64,000 nt of DNA from Microbotryomycetes sp. JL201 (Eukaryota > Basidiomycota > Microbotryomycetes): positions 1 through 64,000 of the forward strand of contig JAQYUZ010000049.1 of the NCBI GenBank assembly GCA_033819885.1. Reading direction: 5' to 3'. Of this stretch, positions 23,507 through 35,356 are shown piece after piece. The translations under genes and the position numbers were made by a program. Under the pieces are notes generated by a model that saw only the letters and a program-made list of their open reading frames with translations, did not search any database and had not been told where the DNA came from. Positions within the stretch are counted from its first letter, which is position 1; each line of letters opens with the position of its first letter.

Positions 23507-24445
23507 CTAGACTGGTGACTGTCTCACGCCTGCTATCCGGTCGGTGACCTGCGATCGAGCGCTTGAGAAAAAGGGGGGGCGAGAAATTCATGCGTAGTAA
23601 GAATGTTTGCTCACCTGCCTGACAACGGGCAACCTTAAGAATGTGCCCAGGATAGGAACTTGTCTCAGAAAGCTGAGAACGACCGGGAAAAAGTCACTGC
23701 CGCAAAGAAACGTGATGTCAGCCCGGAGCACGGACGCCTGGTGCTGAGCCACTGTGCGTACCCGAACAAGTTCAGGAATCCGAACGTCTCGATGAGCATG
23801 CCATAGAAGGGATATTTGATGAACACGAGCAGAATGCCGGTGATGAAGCAGATTGCTGCGGCAATGTTAGAATCAGTGAGCAAGCCAGATGGACGATTCG
23901 ACGGTGGCGACGCACTCCCTCTAAGCTTGTTCTTCCGAGCGAAAAAGTAAAATGTCTTGCGCGGTCCAATAATCAACGGCAGTCCAGATACAAACAGGAT
24001 CTATGTGCAGTTTGACCATGACGGGGTTAGTTGAGCGCAACGCGAGTCTGACAGAAGCAGGCGAGGTGTGGAGACGGGGATCGACGTGCTAGGCGTCGGA
24101 CTCGGTCGCCACATTGCGAAACAGTCTCCGTTAGCCGGCTGCCGAGGGACTCACGTTGCCGAGTGCGAGCAGTGCGCCATCGAACAGTAGGACAACGCCT
24201 AGAAACATGAACAGCGCGCCGAATGACGTCAAGCCGACCTGGGTAGGATGCGCAACAGGAATGAGTTGTCAGTTTGACGCACATGTACGAGGCCGGGCGT
24301 GCACGAGATCGCGTTGAACGCGGCTTCGCGTCGTTGCAGCGGCATCTGCGCGACTCACGCCAATCTCTGCGCAAACAAGCGTTGTCAGCAGCAGCTCCAC
24401 ATCGTTTCATACAACTGCCTTACTCTGCGCGTCCGTCAACCACAT
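23507..24445 (-). CDS. GOT1: Vesicle transport protein Got1
   Basis: Small four-helix membrane protein of the Golgi/ER that supports COPII vesicle traffic and Golgi function. Exon 1 gives MWLTDAQ. An 8-base microexon (24359-24366) completes KIG. Exon 24155-24238 gives VGLTSFGALFMFLGVVLLFD plus GALLALGN. The next exons give ILFVSGLPLIIGPRKTFYFF, ARKNKLRGTICFITGILLVF, IKYPFYGMLIETFGFLNLFG and DFFPVVLSFLRQVPILGTFL. The last exon gives VTDRIAGVRQSPV and the stop at 23507-23509. The reading matches Got1 along its whole length of about 140 residues. Introns are longer than the protein parts they separate. Confidence 0.95.
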
Positions 24446-24857
24446 GATGGGTGTCGGTAGAGACGCAAAACACGCGAACGCGAAACTCTCGAGCGCTTTG
24501 ACTTTCGGCCGTCTGCCGACGCAGCAAACCACGAGGCACAGTACACATTTGTCGCTGCTTACACCTCTATCGAGCAGACAGAGTCAACGCACTCCAGCGT
24601 CGCACTCCGGCGAGTTTGACAATTAGTCGAGGTTCATCCAACGCCAGAGCTCGACAACGACCAACGCGCACAGTCTGCACGGCTTTCTGTCTCATTCATA
24701 CACAGCAATGCCTATTCACGTCCTTGCCTGCTAGACTGGACAAACTGGCCAACGTGAGGACGGCACGTGACCGGACTCAGGGCAAGCCTGCGTCCCAGTC
24801 ACTCGAACGGCATCAGACGTCACTCATATTATCATCACACGCAGACCATCTCGTGCC
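24446..24857. other. Divergent intergenic region, Got1 and metallophosphoesterase
   Basis: About 410 bases between two divergent start codons. It has several short frames that show no recognisable protein. Presumed shared promoter region; no distinctive element was noticed. Confidence 0.4.
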
Positions 24858-26804
24858 ATGGACAACCTCGCGCTGCCCCATACGAAATTATTGCGGAGCA
24901 GGACGCCACCCGTCTTGCCTCGCACTCGCGACACAATACACCAGTTGCAGAAAACCGGCTCCGGCTCGGCATATGTTCTTTCGCGTGTGAGAGACAAGAA
25001 ACATCAGCCGGTCACGGCGACAACGAGATGGACGGCCTGGAAACGACGACCGAGACTTGTTCTGGCCTCGATCGTTGCCCTCGTCATCGTGTGCAGCACG
25101 TTGAATGCATATGCCGACTTTTTTGTACTCGTCCAATTCAAATTGAGGGACCGAGCGTACGAACAACGCTGGATCACGGGCTGCGGCTTGCGCAAACGAC
25201 CTCTCATGTTTGTCAGGTCCTCTGACGAAGTCGCGTTCGTGTGGGAGTCTAATTGCGCCAGGCAGTTTCAGTTCAAATGGACTTTGGGCGAGCAGACTCG
25301 GTCTAGGGGAATTTGGTCTCTTGGCTCAAAGGTCGTTGCACCAACTTGGGCCGAAGCAGATATCGCAATGGTGCACGTCGACGACGACCAAACAGACACT
25401 CATTATGCGTATCAGGCGATCCTCGGCCCGCTCGAACCCAATGCGACATATACGTACGCAATACACCTATCGCCAATATCAACATCTCGCAATGGTAATC
25501 CTGCCGCCGCCTCTGACGGCATCGAACTCGCCCGTCACGCGTTCAAATGGATTGGTCAGACGGACCCTCGCACAGCTGTAGCACTACAATTAGTCATGCT
25601 CGCCGACAACCAGTTCAACTTGCGCATGTTTCATCGAATCCTGCAAGCCTTGCTGAAATACGTCAAGCGATCGCCAATGGTTTCAAATGGCCCGATACCT
25701 TTGGTTCTGCATGCAGGCGATCAAGTACAAAACCCCGACAATTTGGCGCAGTGGCAAACCGACTTTTGGGAAGCGATGACTTGGCGACTTTCGCGTCCAC
25801 TCGGTCAAACGACGCCCATCTTGCTTGCAAGGGGCAATCATGATTGGGATGAGACGGGTCAAAATGTGTACACGGGTGGGACACCTCCTAGACATGATTG
25901 GGTTCAAATTCGAGGCAAGTCTCGGCCGAGAGACAATCATACTGGCACGTACATGAGTTATTCCCCTCACGCTCGTGCACGAATTGTCGTGCTGGACTCT
26001 AACCTGGACGACATGGAACAACCGGAGCAAGAAGAGTGGCTCGAGTGGGAGTTGGGTAGGCCAGAGTGGACGAGGGCGAGTTTGAGGATCGTCATGGTCC
26101 ATGTTCCACCTTTTCTGGAATATTGGGACCGAGAAGCGTGGACAGTCAAGCATGAGAGCAAGTGGTCAGTCTGACCTAGCGTTCCTCGCTCTTGATTCTC
26201 AGAGAAAGCTCAAACTCGTCACTCGTGCTTTATCGCATGTACATTTCACAGGTCTATATACGTTCGACAACGTCTTACGCCTTTGTTGTCAAAGCACGGT
26301 GCCAGTCTCGTCTTGTCAGGTCATCAACATGCCTATTCACGCGGCTTTTTACCTCATTCTCTCCATCGAGCGTTCACGTTTGTGGATTCAACGTCGGACC
26401 TGTCTCTGTTTGCCAAAGCTACCGTCAAGGAGCGAGGGTGGGAAAAGAGTTCTTCAATGCCGAATACGATCTCTGAACAAGGGACTGTTTACGTCGTAGC
26501 TGGTGGAGCGGGAGGAACGCTCGATCGTGACAAGGTTGAAGATTGGGGTTTTTACGAATCGAGCGTGTTTGGAAAGCATCATTTCGGTTGGATAGGTTTA
26601 GGAATGGCGGCGAGTGAACAAGGTCACTTCGGTAAAGTCGGCGCGCAAGCTCTCGAGTCGCTGAGGGTGTACAAGTCGAGCAGGCGAATGAGGTGTTTGC
26701 CAGGGCAGAAACATGTGACGGACGTGCTCGAGTGGCGAGCTGTCGGTTTAGACGGTAAAGCGTTTGATGGATTCAGGATCGAAGCCGAGGGATGCGCAGG
26801 TTGA
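24858..26804 (+). CDS. Membrane-anchored metallophosphoesterase, purple acid phosphatase-like
   Basis: Calcineurin-like metallophosphoesterase. Starts MDNLALPHTKLLRSRTPP. One hydrophobic segment (LVLASIVALVIVCSTLNAYA, about residues 68-87) suggests a type II or signal anchor with the enzyme in the lumen or outside. A beta-rich region with YTYAIHL resembles the fibronectin-like lead-in of purple acid phosphatases. Metal-binding motifs follow: LVMLADNQFN, PLVLHAGDQVQNP, LLARGNHDWD, IVMVHVPPF and VLSGHQHAYSRG. The first exon (24858 to about 26164) carries most of the protein; a short intron then joins to LLSKHGASLVLSGHQH. The C-terminus has VYVVAGGAGGTLDRDKVEDW. About 620 residues. Substrate unknown. 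Confidence 0.88.
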
Positions 26805-26917
26805 ATCCACTGGCTGTTTACGGGCTTGTTCAAAAAAATGTCTTCCAGATTTCGGAGATGCATAGTGTAACGACTGCAATGATGACCCATGTCTAGAATG
26901 CTCTACTGCTGCTGCTG

Positions 26918-27908
26918 CTATGAACGAGCCAACTCGTCCGGCTTCGGTCTCGGTTTTGCTGGGTCTGCATCTGCTGGTAGAGGTTCAAGCTGGCTCGGCC
27001 GTGTGAAGAACGAGTCTTGTGCGTATTTGGCGTAGGCCGGCCGTGCGACGGATCGTTGTGCGACGAGCTTGTCCGTGTTGATATCGTCAATGAGGGCATC
27101 TGTGCAGACAGTGACGTGCTTGAGTTGATCAAATTGTAATTCCCACGGCAAACGTCGGCTTACCAAGGCTTGCATAGTTGTATTCTGGCCGGATAAAGCC
27201 GAGCATGACGACTCTGAGCTCTTTGCCGTAAAAGTCGGACGGATACTCGTGTAGGATATGAACCTCCTGCATATCCAGGCACGTGTACATGAGCGTACGT
27301 GTACATGTCAGTCCGACTTTCCCGCGGTAATGAAACGTTGCCTTGCACGGTGGCGGCAACAAACGCACAGCAGTCCTCTTTTCGTTTTTGTAGTACGGGT
27401 TGAAGCCGATGCTCATGACCATTGGAAATACATTGTCGTGCTGTCTGCATTGGTCCGTGGGAGTTTGCGCATCGGTGAATGCCGAGTTGTCGTGCTTTGC
27501 CGGGTCAGACACGCGCGCGTATCCAAAGTAGACGCCCGTCGACAGTGTGGTTGCGTAAGGGACGATTGAGCTGTCAGGCAAGTTGGCTGGAGCGAACTCG
27601 TGTCAGCTTGGCGAGCGAGATCAGACACGGTCGATCGGCCGGCCGTCCGAGTCCGCGGGCGCCGGCGAGCGAGCGCGCACGAGGAGGATGATGCGCGGCA
27701 GGGACTGACCTGTCGGACATCCCAAGTCCTTGCTGCCTCTGCCGAACCCTCTCGTGACCCAGCCGTCCAAGTAGACGGGAAAAGGCGCGTCCGGGCCGTC
27801 GTCGCTGCCGGTCACGCCAGGCCGCTCGCGCGACGGATCATGCTGCAATGGCGTCGTCGGCCTCGTCGTCAGCGGCCGGGCTGTGCTCGACTCTGCTGTG
27901 CCACTCAT
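26918..27908 (-). CDS. FMN1: Riboflavin kinase
   Basis: Phosphorylates riboflavin to FMN with ATP. Starts at ATG 27906-27908. Motifs: FPVYLDGWVTRGFGRGSKDL, then LGCPTANLP (the PTAN signature, joined across an intron whose donor is GTCAGT), STGVYFGYARV, VFPMVMSIGFNPYYKNEKRT, EVHILHEYPSDFYGKELRVV, MLGFIRPEYNYASLDALIDD and INTDKLVAQ. Three introns are read. A tail rich in Pro and Lys (PADADPAKPRPKPDELARS) runs to the stop at 26918-26920. About 250 residues, slightly long at both ends. It is divergent from RRP12, with a GC-rich inverted repeat between them. Confidence 0.95.
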
Positions 27909-28023
27909 GGCCCGGGGCGCAATGTGGGTGTGTGAGGGGAGTGAGTGTATGCGCAGGCTCGACTGTTACGGCGTTGGATTTCGAAGTTAGTAATACTAAG
28001 CCGACGCGCATATACTGTGCACA

Positions 28024-28066
28024 CGCACGCGGGCGCGCGCTCAGGCCCCTCGCGCGCGTGCGCGTC
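28024..28066. repeat. GC-alternating imperfect inverted repeat in shared promoter
   Basis: A stretch of alternating purine-pyrimidine CG/CA words flanks a short centre (gcgcgcgc-tcaggcccct-cgcgcgcg), making an imperfect palindrome in the 223-base interval between riboflavin kinase and RRP12. It could form a hairpin or Z-DNA, or be a CG-box. Whether it has a role is unknown. Confidence 0.5.
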
Positions 28067-28131
28067 CGAGGTTTTTTTTGAAACGCGGCGGCGGATCGGA
28101 TCTTTCTCGCCAGGACCTGCTCGTGCACGCC

Positions 28132-31100
28132 ATGGCCGCCGCCGAGTCGCCAAGCGATGCACTCGAGCTTGCTTTGAGCAAGGTCAGGCAGCAGACGACG
28201 GCCGGCGTCGCTGCCGTCAAGCGGCCGGCCGTCATGCTCGTCGCCGTCGAGCAAACGCTCGCCCAACACTCTGACGCACGCGCCCCGGCAACCTCCAAGC
28301 ACGCCAGGCCTCAACCACAGGCCTACTTTGCCGCCCTCCTCTCGACGTTGACCCAGCTTGTCGCCCAGAACGGCAACTTTGACCGCCAGGCAGACGACGC
28401 GCGCCAACTCGTCGAAGCGACCCTGTACCTGCTCGCGATCGTCGTCAGGCACCTCGACAAGGACACACTCAAGCACAAGCTCTCGCTCCTCGCCACCGTC
28501 CAGCAGCTCTTGCCCGTCTTTAGCCAGCACGCACCCGCCATCAAGTCACTCGTCCAGCTCGCAGAATCACTCTTGGCGAGCGCACCTGTCAAGTTTCTGG
28601 AAAATGACGTCGCCGCGCGCCAAGTGTATGCGTCAGTGCTCCAGCTGGCAGCAGACGCACGCCCAAAGGTACGCAGGCGCGCACAAGAGGCAGTCCAGAA
28701 CCTCCTCCAAGCGCCGCCGCCACCGACCACACTCCACCCGTACACGAAAGAAACAAGCGCGTGGATCGTGGACAAACTTGTAGAAAGTATCAAAGCGACA
28801 AAGAGGGGTCACAAGAAGCAGCCGCTTTCAAAAGGACAGGCAAAGGCTCAAGAAGCCGCCCAGCGCGTCGCAGGAGAAGAATTTGGCGCAGGCAACGACG
28901 AGTCGCGCGCGATCGCGCTCTTGACATTCATTCGCAACCTGGGACCTGCTTGGTCTGACGAGGTCAGCCTGCGATGCTTGTGCTCGCAGGGGTCCTGTTT
29001 GCTAATGTGTTTGATCCTGCAGTCAAACGCAGATTTGCTTCCAGCTCTTTTGTCGGTTCTGACTCTGTCGTCCCAACACCTCACTCTTGCCGCTCTCACG
29101 CTTCTCTCTCATTTGTTCTCGGCCGCACGCGAAGCCGACTCGATGTCGTCAACCTCGGTCGAAGAAACACTCGCGGCTTTGATCGATGCTCAGCCCCGGA
29201 ATGTCGAGGGAGAGAACGGAGAAAAGCTCATGGCTGGCTGGGTCGAGGGTGTCGGCGAAGGTCTCGTTGCACTTGCACGGTGCGTCTTCGCAGCCTTGAC
29301 ATTCCTTTTTTCATGGGGGTCTTGCCGCTGACTGTCGCTCTCTTACATCGGTTCAGCGCGAACCCTGACAGTGCACTCGCTCAGACGGCGAGTACATTCG
29401 ATCACGTCCTGCCTATGTTGGCATCGGCAACTACGCCCGCACTCCGCCAAGCAGCCGAGACTGCCTTGTCTCTTATGATTCGCCACTGCATCTCCGAGAA
29501 GGAAGTCTTGGCCGCCCTATCATCTAGGCAGAACAAGAAGAACAAAGAAAAGGCGTCCGATGCATCCGGCTCTGTCTTGGTTGCTATTATCGACGATATC
29601 GAAAAATGTCTCAAATCGCCACGCTTTGCGGCTCAAGCACAACCGCATGTCCTTTCGCTCGCTAAAGCATTGTTCTTGCGTTTGCGTTTCCGACCAAAGC
29701 CGACCTCAACGTCGTCGAATGCTCGATCAGCGCCGGCCGCGTCGACTCTTCTGTCCGCAGTCCTGCATACGGCAGCGCAGCGCCGAGAAGATGAACAATT
29801 CGAATGGAAGCGCGAGGTGGAAAACGTCATCGATGCCGCAATCAAAGTGTGTGGTCCCGAGTTTGTTCTGAATATCTTGCCTCTCGGCCTTGACGACGGC
29901 TCGAACCCTGCAAGAGCTCGCGCCTGGCTTTTGCCGCTGCTCAAGCCCGCCGTGACCAACACTCGCCTCGGTCACTTTAAGGAGACATTTGTGCCGCTTT
30001 CTGCATCCATGTTCAACAAGGCAGACAATGCACGCACAGCAGGACGCGCCATGGAGGCAAAGGTCTGGGACACGCTCGTCGCGCAAATCTGGGCACTCTT
30101 GCCTGGCTACTGCGAGTACCCTATCGATCTCGTCTCTGCATTCGATGGCGACTTTGTCGGAATGCTTGCCAACATTATCTACACACAGCCTACTCTTAGG
30201 CCGGCCATCTTCAAAGCGCTCTCAACGCTCGTAACGACAACGACAACGTTGGCTCATTCGGCCTCGCCCCCTGAGATTTTGAAAGAACAGTTTGATCTCA
30301 CTCCGCAAGACGGCAAACAGTCGTTGGTCCACTTGCAGAGTCTGGCCCCCACGATCCTCGGCATCGCCTTTAACGTTTACGGCAAGATGGTTCGGGGCGA
30401 CGGCGCGTACGTCTTGACGACCGTTGGCGACTGGGTGTCAATTTTGGCGCCGAGTGACATTGCCTCTACGTACGATCGAGTCGAGTCTTTGCTCGTGCAG
30501 GCGCTCGACTCTGCAGCAGGACCCGCGAAAAAGGACACATCTGAGAATACGATCGCGCCGACTCATGCCTTGCTCGACATTCTCATCACCTTCATTCCGA
30601 ATGCCGCCCCTATCGAACGACGGTTCTTCGATCTCGCCATGAATGAAAAGGTCTTGGGCAACCCGGACCAGGGTATTCAAAAGAAAGGCTACCGCATCAT
30701 GAGTCGTTTGGCCGAGGAACGAAACGGTAGTGTGCTGCGAGGACGAATCGCCGAAGTCGTAGACAGCGTCGTTGACGGCCAAAAGCAAGTGGCCCAAGGC
30801 GCCAAAAGGGTTGGTCCGATTTGGGTCGCGTGATTTGATGCTGTTTGGTCTGACGATTTTTTGTGGTTTGCACGCAGGACCGTACTGTGCTTCTGTCGAC
30901 TATCGTGCCGCTTATCCCATCCGACTCGCTTCACATTTTGCCAACGCTCATCTCTGAAGCCGTGCTCGGCACCAAAGAGTCGAATGAGCGAACCCGTGAA
31001 GCAGCGTATGATCTTATCGTTGGTATGGGTCGCAAGATGGCGGAAGGAGGTCTCATCAAACGTAATTTGATCAAAGGCATGGAAGATGAGATGACGGACG

Positions 31101-32563
31101 AGGCGCAGGCAAGCGTGCAAGAGTTTGTTACTATGGTCAGCGCTGGTTTGGCCGGCACGTCACCGCACATGATTAGCGCTACGATCACTAGTCTTAGTCG
31201 TCTCGCTTTCGAGTTCCATGGTGAGTGAAAGTTTAGGGGCAGAGGTGAAGACGGACATTGCTGACGTCGTGGACTTGCAGACGATCTTGACCGCGAAATC
31301 TTGACCGAGCTCATGGCGACCATCATCGTCTTTTTGTCGTCACCCAACAGGGAAATCGTTCGTTCTGCCATTGGCTTTGTCAAAGTTGCCGTGGTCTCTT
31401 TCCCATCGGACGTGGTCGAACCTCAGTTGGCCGAAATGGTGCCAGCGTTGATCAACTGGTCACACGAACACTCTAATCACTTCAAAGTCAAAGTCAGGCA
31501 TCTACTCGAAAGGTTGATTCGCAAGTTTGGTTTCGAAAAGGTAGAAAAGGTCGTGCCTTCGGATGACCGTAAACTCGTCAGCAATATTCGAAAGCGGACC
31601 ATGAGGAGCAAGAAGAAAAAGTTGGCTGCGGACGAGAATGAGGATGAAGAGATGGACGAGGACGAGGTCAGTCGCTTGTCTCGACCTTCAGCCAGTGCAC
31701 AACGTGGAATGCTGAAACTTGCTCTTTCTTTGACAGGACGCACCAAAGCCGAAAACGGCTCGCTCGGCTTATGATGAAGTCTTGTACGGCTCAGACTCTG
31801 ATGTGTCAGACTCTGGTGATGAGCGCGAGAAACAACAACCTACGGTGCACAATCGCAAGACACTGCAACGCAAACTCAAGCAACAGCAGGAAGGCAACGC
31901 GCTCATTCACGAGGACGAAGACGAAGTGCTCGACTTGTTGGACGATAGAATGATGAGCAAGATTAGCGCCGCTCGTACAGCAAAGCAGAGTCAACGCAAA
32001 CCTCTTGATTCGCATTTCAAGACGGACAAGGCGTCTGGCAAGATGAGGTTTGAAGAAGACAGTTCAGACTCGGACGCAGAAGCGACTGCAGCATCGACTG
32101 CTGGACGGAGTCGAGGTATGGGCGCGTACCTCGAGGCAATGAAGGGTGAAGACGGTCATGTGACCGACGCCAAAGGACGGGTCAAGTTTAACAAGACTCA
32201 GGGCAAACGTGCTCGCGGCGACGTGGACGAGGAAGACGAGGACGGTGATGTGCCAGTTACTGCCGGCTTGAAAGAGTTGGAAGTTGCCAACAACAATAAG
32301 CGAAAGAAACAGAGGCAAGAAAAGTCGTCGATCGGTTCCGAGTTCAAGGCAAAGGTGAGTCTGGCTGTGTTGCGTGCGCTCCACGCAATTTGGATGTTGA
32401 TGCGATGTCCATCGTTCAGCGCGCTGGCGGAGACGTCAAGAAGAATGGTATGCAACCATATGCGTACGTGCCGCTTGCAAACGTCGCGGGCAAGAAGGCA
32501 AAGTCGTCAAAGGGTCCGAAACTTGGCATCACCGGCCTCAAAACGTCAGGCAAGCGCAAATAG
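28132..32563 (+). CDS. RRP12: Ribosomal RNA-processing protein 12 (Rrp12)
   Basis: Large HEAT/ARM-repeat protein that shuttles between nucleolus and cytoplasm and supports 40S and 60S pre-ribosome maturation and export. Starts MAAAESPSDALELALSKVRQ. The N-terminal half is helical repeats with the NUC173-type region (FVPLSASMFNKADNARTAGR, AMEAKVWDTLVAQIWALLPG, YCEYPIDLVSAF). The C-terminal part carries FKVKVRHLLERLIRKFGFEK, then acidic and basic low-complexity stretches (DENEDEEMDEDE, KRKKQRQEK). The last exon reads RAGGDVKKNGMQPYAYVPL and ends TSGKRK, stop 32561-32563. About six introns. Estimated 1,350-1,400 residues, a little longer than the yeast protein (about 1,230). Confidence 0.95.
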
Positions 32564-32786
32564 ACTGATGGTTCTGTAAGCGCGTTGCCTCCGTCGTTGT
32601 CTGTGCATCTGTAGATCTTTTCGCTGGCGGCCTCTAGGAGTGTTCTCAAACTGTATGTCCGCGGACAGCCTGTGCCTTAGATTGTAATCATTCGTCCTTC
32701 TTCTGCTCCGATCCGTCAAACGTCGAACGTTTGCACAAGTGCCGACACGTTCCGGGGTTTTTCGCGAAGAAGCGCTTCGACAGGTG
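32564..32786. promoter_or_regulatory. Short interval upstream of paralog A
   Basis: Between RRP12 and the first family copy. The open frame containing paralog A extends upstream without an ATG to 32739, and the aligned residues there (EEALRQV) resemble copy B (RNALDTM). A short upstream coding exon may therefore hide here. Confidence 0.35.
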
Positions 32787-33863
32787 ATGGAGATGATGGA
32801 TGAATGCTTCAACAGTCTGCTCTCGACGTGGCTTACAAGTGAACCTCGAACCAAACTGACCAACCTGTACGACAAGCTGCGCGATTGCCTTTTGCAAGAA
32901 GTTGAAGAACACAGAGGCAAGACGACGTTTTTGGACATGCGGCAACGAGCCGAACAGTATTTGCTTCACATTTATTGGAATTGCTGCGAGTCCATTCTCG
33001 CAGTCCCAATGATGACGCTGGTCAGTCCGACACTTGAATTCATCCCGGTTCTAGCTGACCATGACACGTCACCGGAATTCTTAGACTCTTCAAAGTCATG
33101 TGAGTGACCCACGACCCTGTGATGGCTTTCCTCATTCACTGAAGGTTGACTTTCTTTTGGTAGAGCTTTCTTTTCTTGCACAAATACGTGGATGCTCTCG
33201 TCAGTCGCTGGCATTCCGAGATACGCGTACATGCGAGCCAGACACCAGAGCTGGAGCGCCTACTTCACATGTGTATTAGCCGAGAACGCCAGATTGAAGA
33301 GCGCCTAGTTCTGCACCTAAGCAACCGGTACATTTCGGCAAACGAATCAGAACGTCGTGTACTTCGTGACCAACTTCCCCATTGCCCATGCATCTCTGCA
33401 GCTACATTCTGCACGTCAGTTAAGAGAGCCTTCACGGTTCTCCGCACATCCTTTCCCTGACTCTCCTTTGCGTTATGTAGCTTATTGCAACACTGAACCT
33501 ACAATGGGTTTCCAGTGGAGAAAGGATGGTCAGTCACAATAGGGCAGGGCCCCCAGTGTAGTACCTGACAAATCCTGTGAATAGCGCTGGCAGCCACACA
33601 TCAACTATCTCAACGAGGCAGACCAGCTGACTGTCTTCAAGTGGCGCAAAGAGCTTATGAACGAGCATGCGCGAGACTGGGCTTTTCTCGGACTCGATGA
33701 TCGACAGTACAACGGACCACGGACAGAAGTCGTTGATCTGGTCTATCTGGAGTCAAATGTTCAATCGGACCGCTACCGTAAACAGCGAGGACACACGCAA
33801 GCCGTTGAACGCGCTCGAAGCAAGTACAAGTCTGCCGCTCGCGACAGCCCTGACTCAGAGTGA
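32787..33863 (+). CDS. Unrecognised family, paralog A (first of five)
   Basis: Function unknown; no known domain recognised. Predicted all-alpha and soluble, with no signal peptide or membrane segment. The first exon holds SEPRTKLTNLYDKLRDCL and RQRAEQYLLHIYWNCCESI. A 15-base exon (TLQSH) keeps the frame between introns beginning GTCAGT and GTGAGT. Then come HKYVDALVSRWHSEIRVHAS, ELERLLHMCISRERQIEERL, LIATLNLQWVSSGERM, RWQPHINYLNEADQL, WRKELMNEHARDW and YLESNVQSDRYRK, ending in a basic tail ARDSPDSE. The same blocks in the same order occur in copy B. The start is uncertain (see upstream interval). About 290 residues. Confidence 0.65.
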
Positions 33864-34016
33864 GGCCGAGCACAGTGTGGGAACAGAGATGAGAGTGGGA
33901 ATGGTGGTTTCCTGGTCGGTGCGCAGTTTGATCATGGACGTGTTCGCCGATTCGCTTAGGAGGCTTGATTCTGCAAAAGTCCGTTTCTCTTTTTCCTGAT
34001 CAATGCTATTGTCCTT

Positions 34017-35119
34017 ATGGCACCACTACCGCATGTCAGGGTGCGAAATGCACTTGACACAATGGCAGAGGTCTGGAATGGCTCGGCGCAAAGCATGCAA
34101 TCTCTCACTCGCGCACAACGAGACGAGTTAGCGCAGTCCTACCAGTCTTGGCGCAGTTGCATTTGGAGCGAAGCTCATTCTGATCCCAGCGTCAGTGACA
34201 CAACATTGCGTAAAAGGGCAGAGTACTACATGCTGGTGTGCTTACCACCGCTCCAAAATTTCAAGTTGTTGACTGGTTTCATCAGGATTGCTTGTGGGTA
34301 CATCATGACTACGTCCTTGAAAGCTGTGCAAGTACACAGGTGAGCTTTCCAGGTCGTTGGTCCGCAATGAAATTGTTGACTCGTTCGCCAAACTAGGCGG
34401 TGAGAGCCAACGTGCGTCTGGAATTGCGCACCATTGCTTGGAGAGAGGTACAGCACTGATATATGCCCCAGTCTTTGCAATTCCTGGAGAACGTACACCA
34501 AATCACAGCCAGATGGCTCAACTCGGTTCCGGACAACACTCGGGAATTTGTCACGTTGTGCATTGCACGAGAGTTTGACATCAGCCACAAGATTGTGCAC
34601 CGACTTTCAGCTCGCCACAATAATTTTGGCAGACAGGATCAATCTGACGGCAAGCCATTGCGCGAGCAGCTTGCACAAGTGGGAATACATTTGAGTTCGT
34701 ATGCATTGCAGGTCAGTCACCGTGTCAAGCTGCCAGTATTTGTATTGGCCAGTCGCACTGACTCGTAGGCTCACAGTTGATTGAGTCACTGGCACAAGAT
34801 CATGTCATAAACGGAGAAAGGGCGGCAAGTTCCAATCTCGCCACCACCCAACAACTTTTATCAAACAAAACGATGACCGAATTCTCTGCAGCGCTGGATA
34901 TCCCACTGCAACTACTTGACCTCGGTGGAAGATCAGCTATCAAGTATGAACTGGCGAACTGTTTTCATGAGCCGACACGAGCGAGAATGGCAAGCGGTCG
35001 GCATTGCTCCTTCGAACTTCCAAGGACCATGGGTTGAGCCACTTGACACTGCTTATCTTGAGGCACAGGTGCTCGCTGAGCGCTACCGGGTAAACGACTC
35101 CACCCACGCCACAGACTGA
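34017..35119 (+). CDS. Unrecognised family, paralog B
   Basis: Tandem neighbour of paralog A, same strand, 153 bases downstream. Starts MAPLPHVRVRNALDTMAEVW. Blocks shared with A, in order: RKRAEYYMLVCLPPL (A: RQRAEQYLLHIYW), ENVHQITARWLNSVPDNTRE with FVTLCIAREFDISHKIVHRL, LIESLAQDHVINGERA (A: LIATLNLQWVSSGERM), RWISHCNYLTSVEDQL (A: RWQPHINYLNEADQL), WRTVFMSRHEREW (A: WRKELMNEHARDW), and YLEAQVLAERYRV (A: YLESNVQSDRYRK). Ends VNDSTHATD, stop 35117-35119. Exon borders fit short GT-AG introns at the same places as in A. Predicted helical and soluble; function unknown. Confidence 0.7.
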
Positions 35120-35356
35120 ATCTTGAAGGGTTCGCTGCTGTAAGAAAGTGCAAGATCAAAGATCAGGCTAGCGCTTTTGCTCAATGAGTCGCTGCAATTC
35201 AAATGCTATTCAAGAGCACAATTATTCTGTCTGCGGCAGCACAGCCTTTGTCTTCGCCAGTATTTGTCAGGAGTCGATTCATTCGATCAAGCAATCTCCG
35301 CTCGCTCTGCTTTTTCTTTGGTTCTCATTCCGCTATCCCGCACCTCTTTAGGTGCA

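Noticed and set aside
33020-33107. Paralog A exon continuing through DHDTSPEFLDSSKS
   Set aside because: The frame is open, but the next exon (HKYVDALV) cannot then be reached in phase with a normal GT-AG intron; the microexon model fits better. Not fully excluded.
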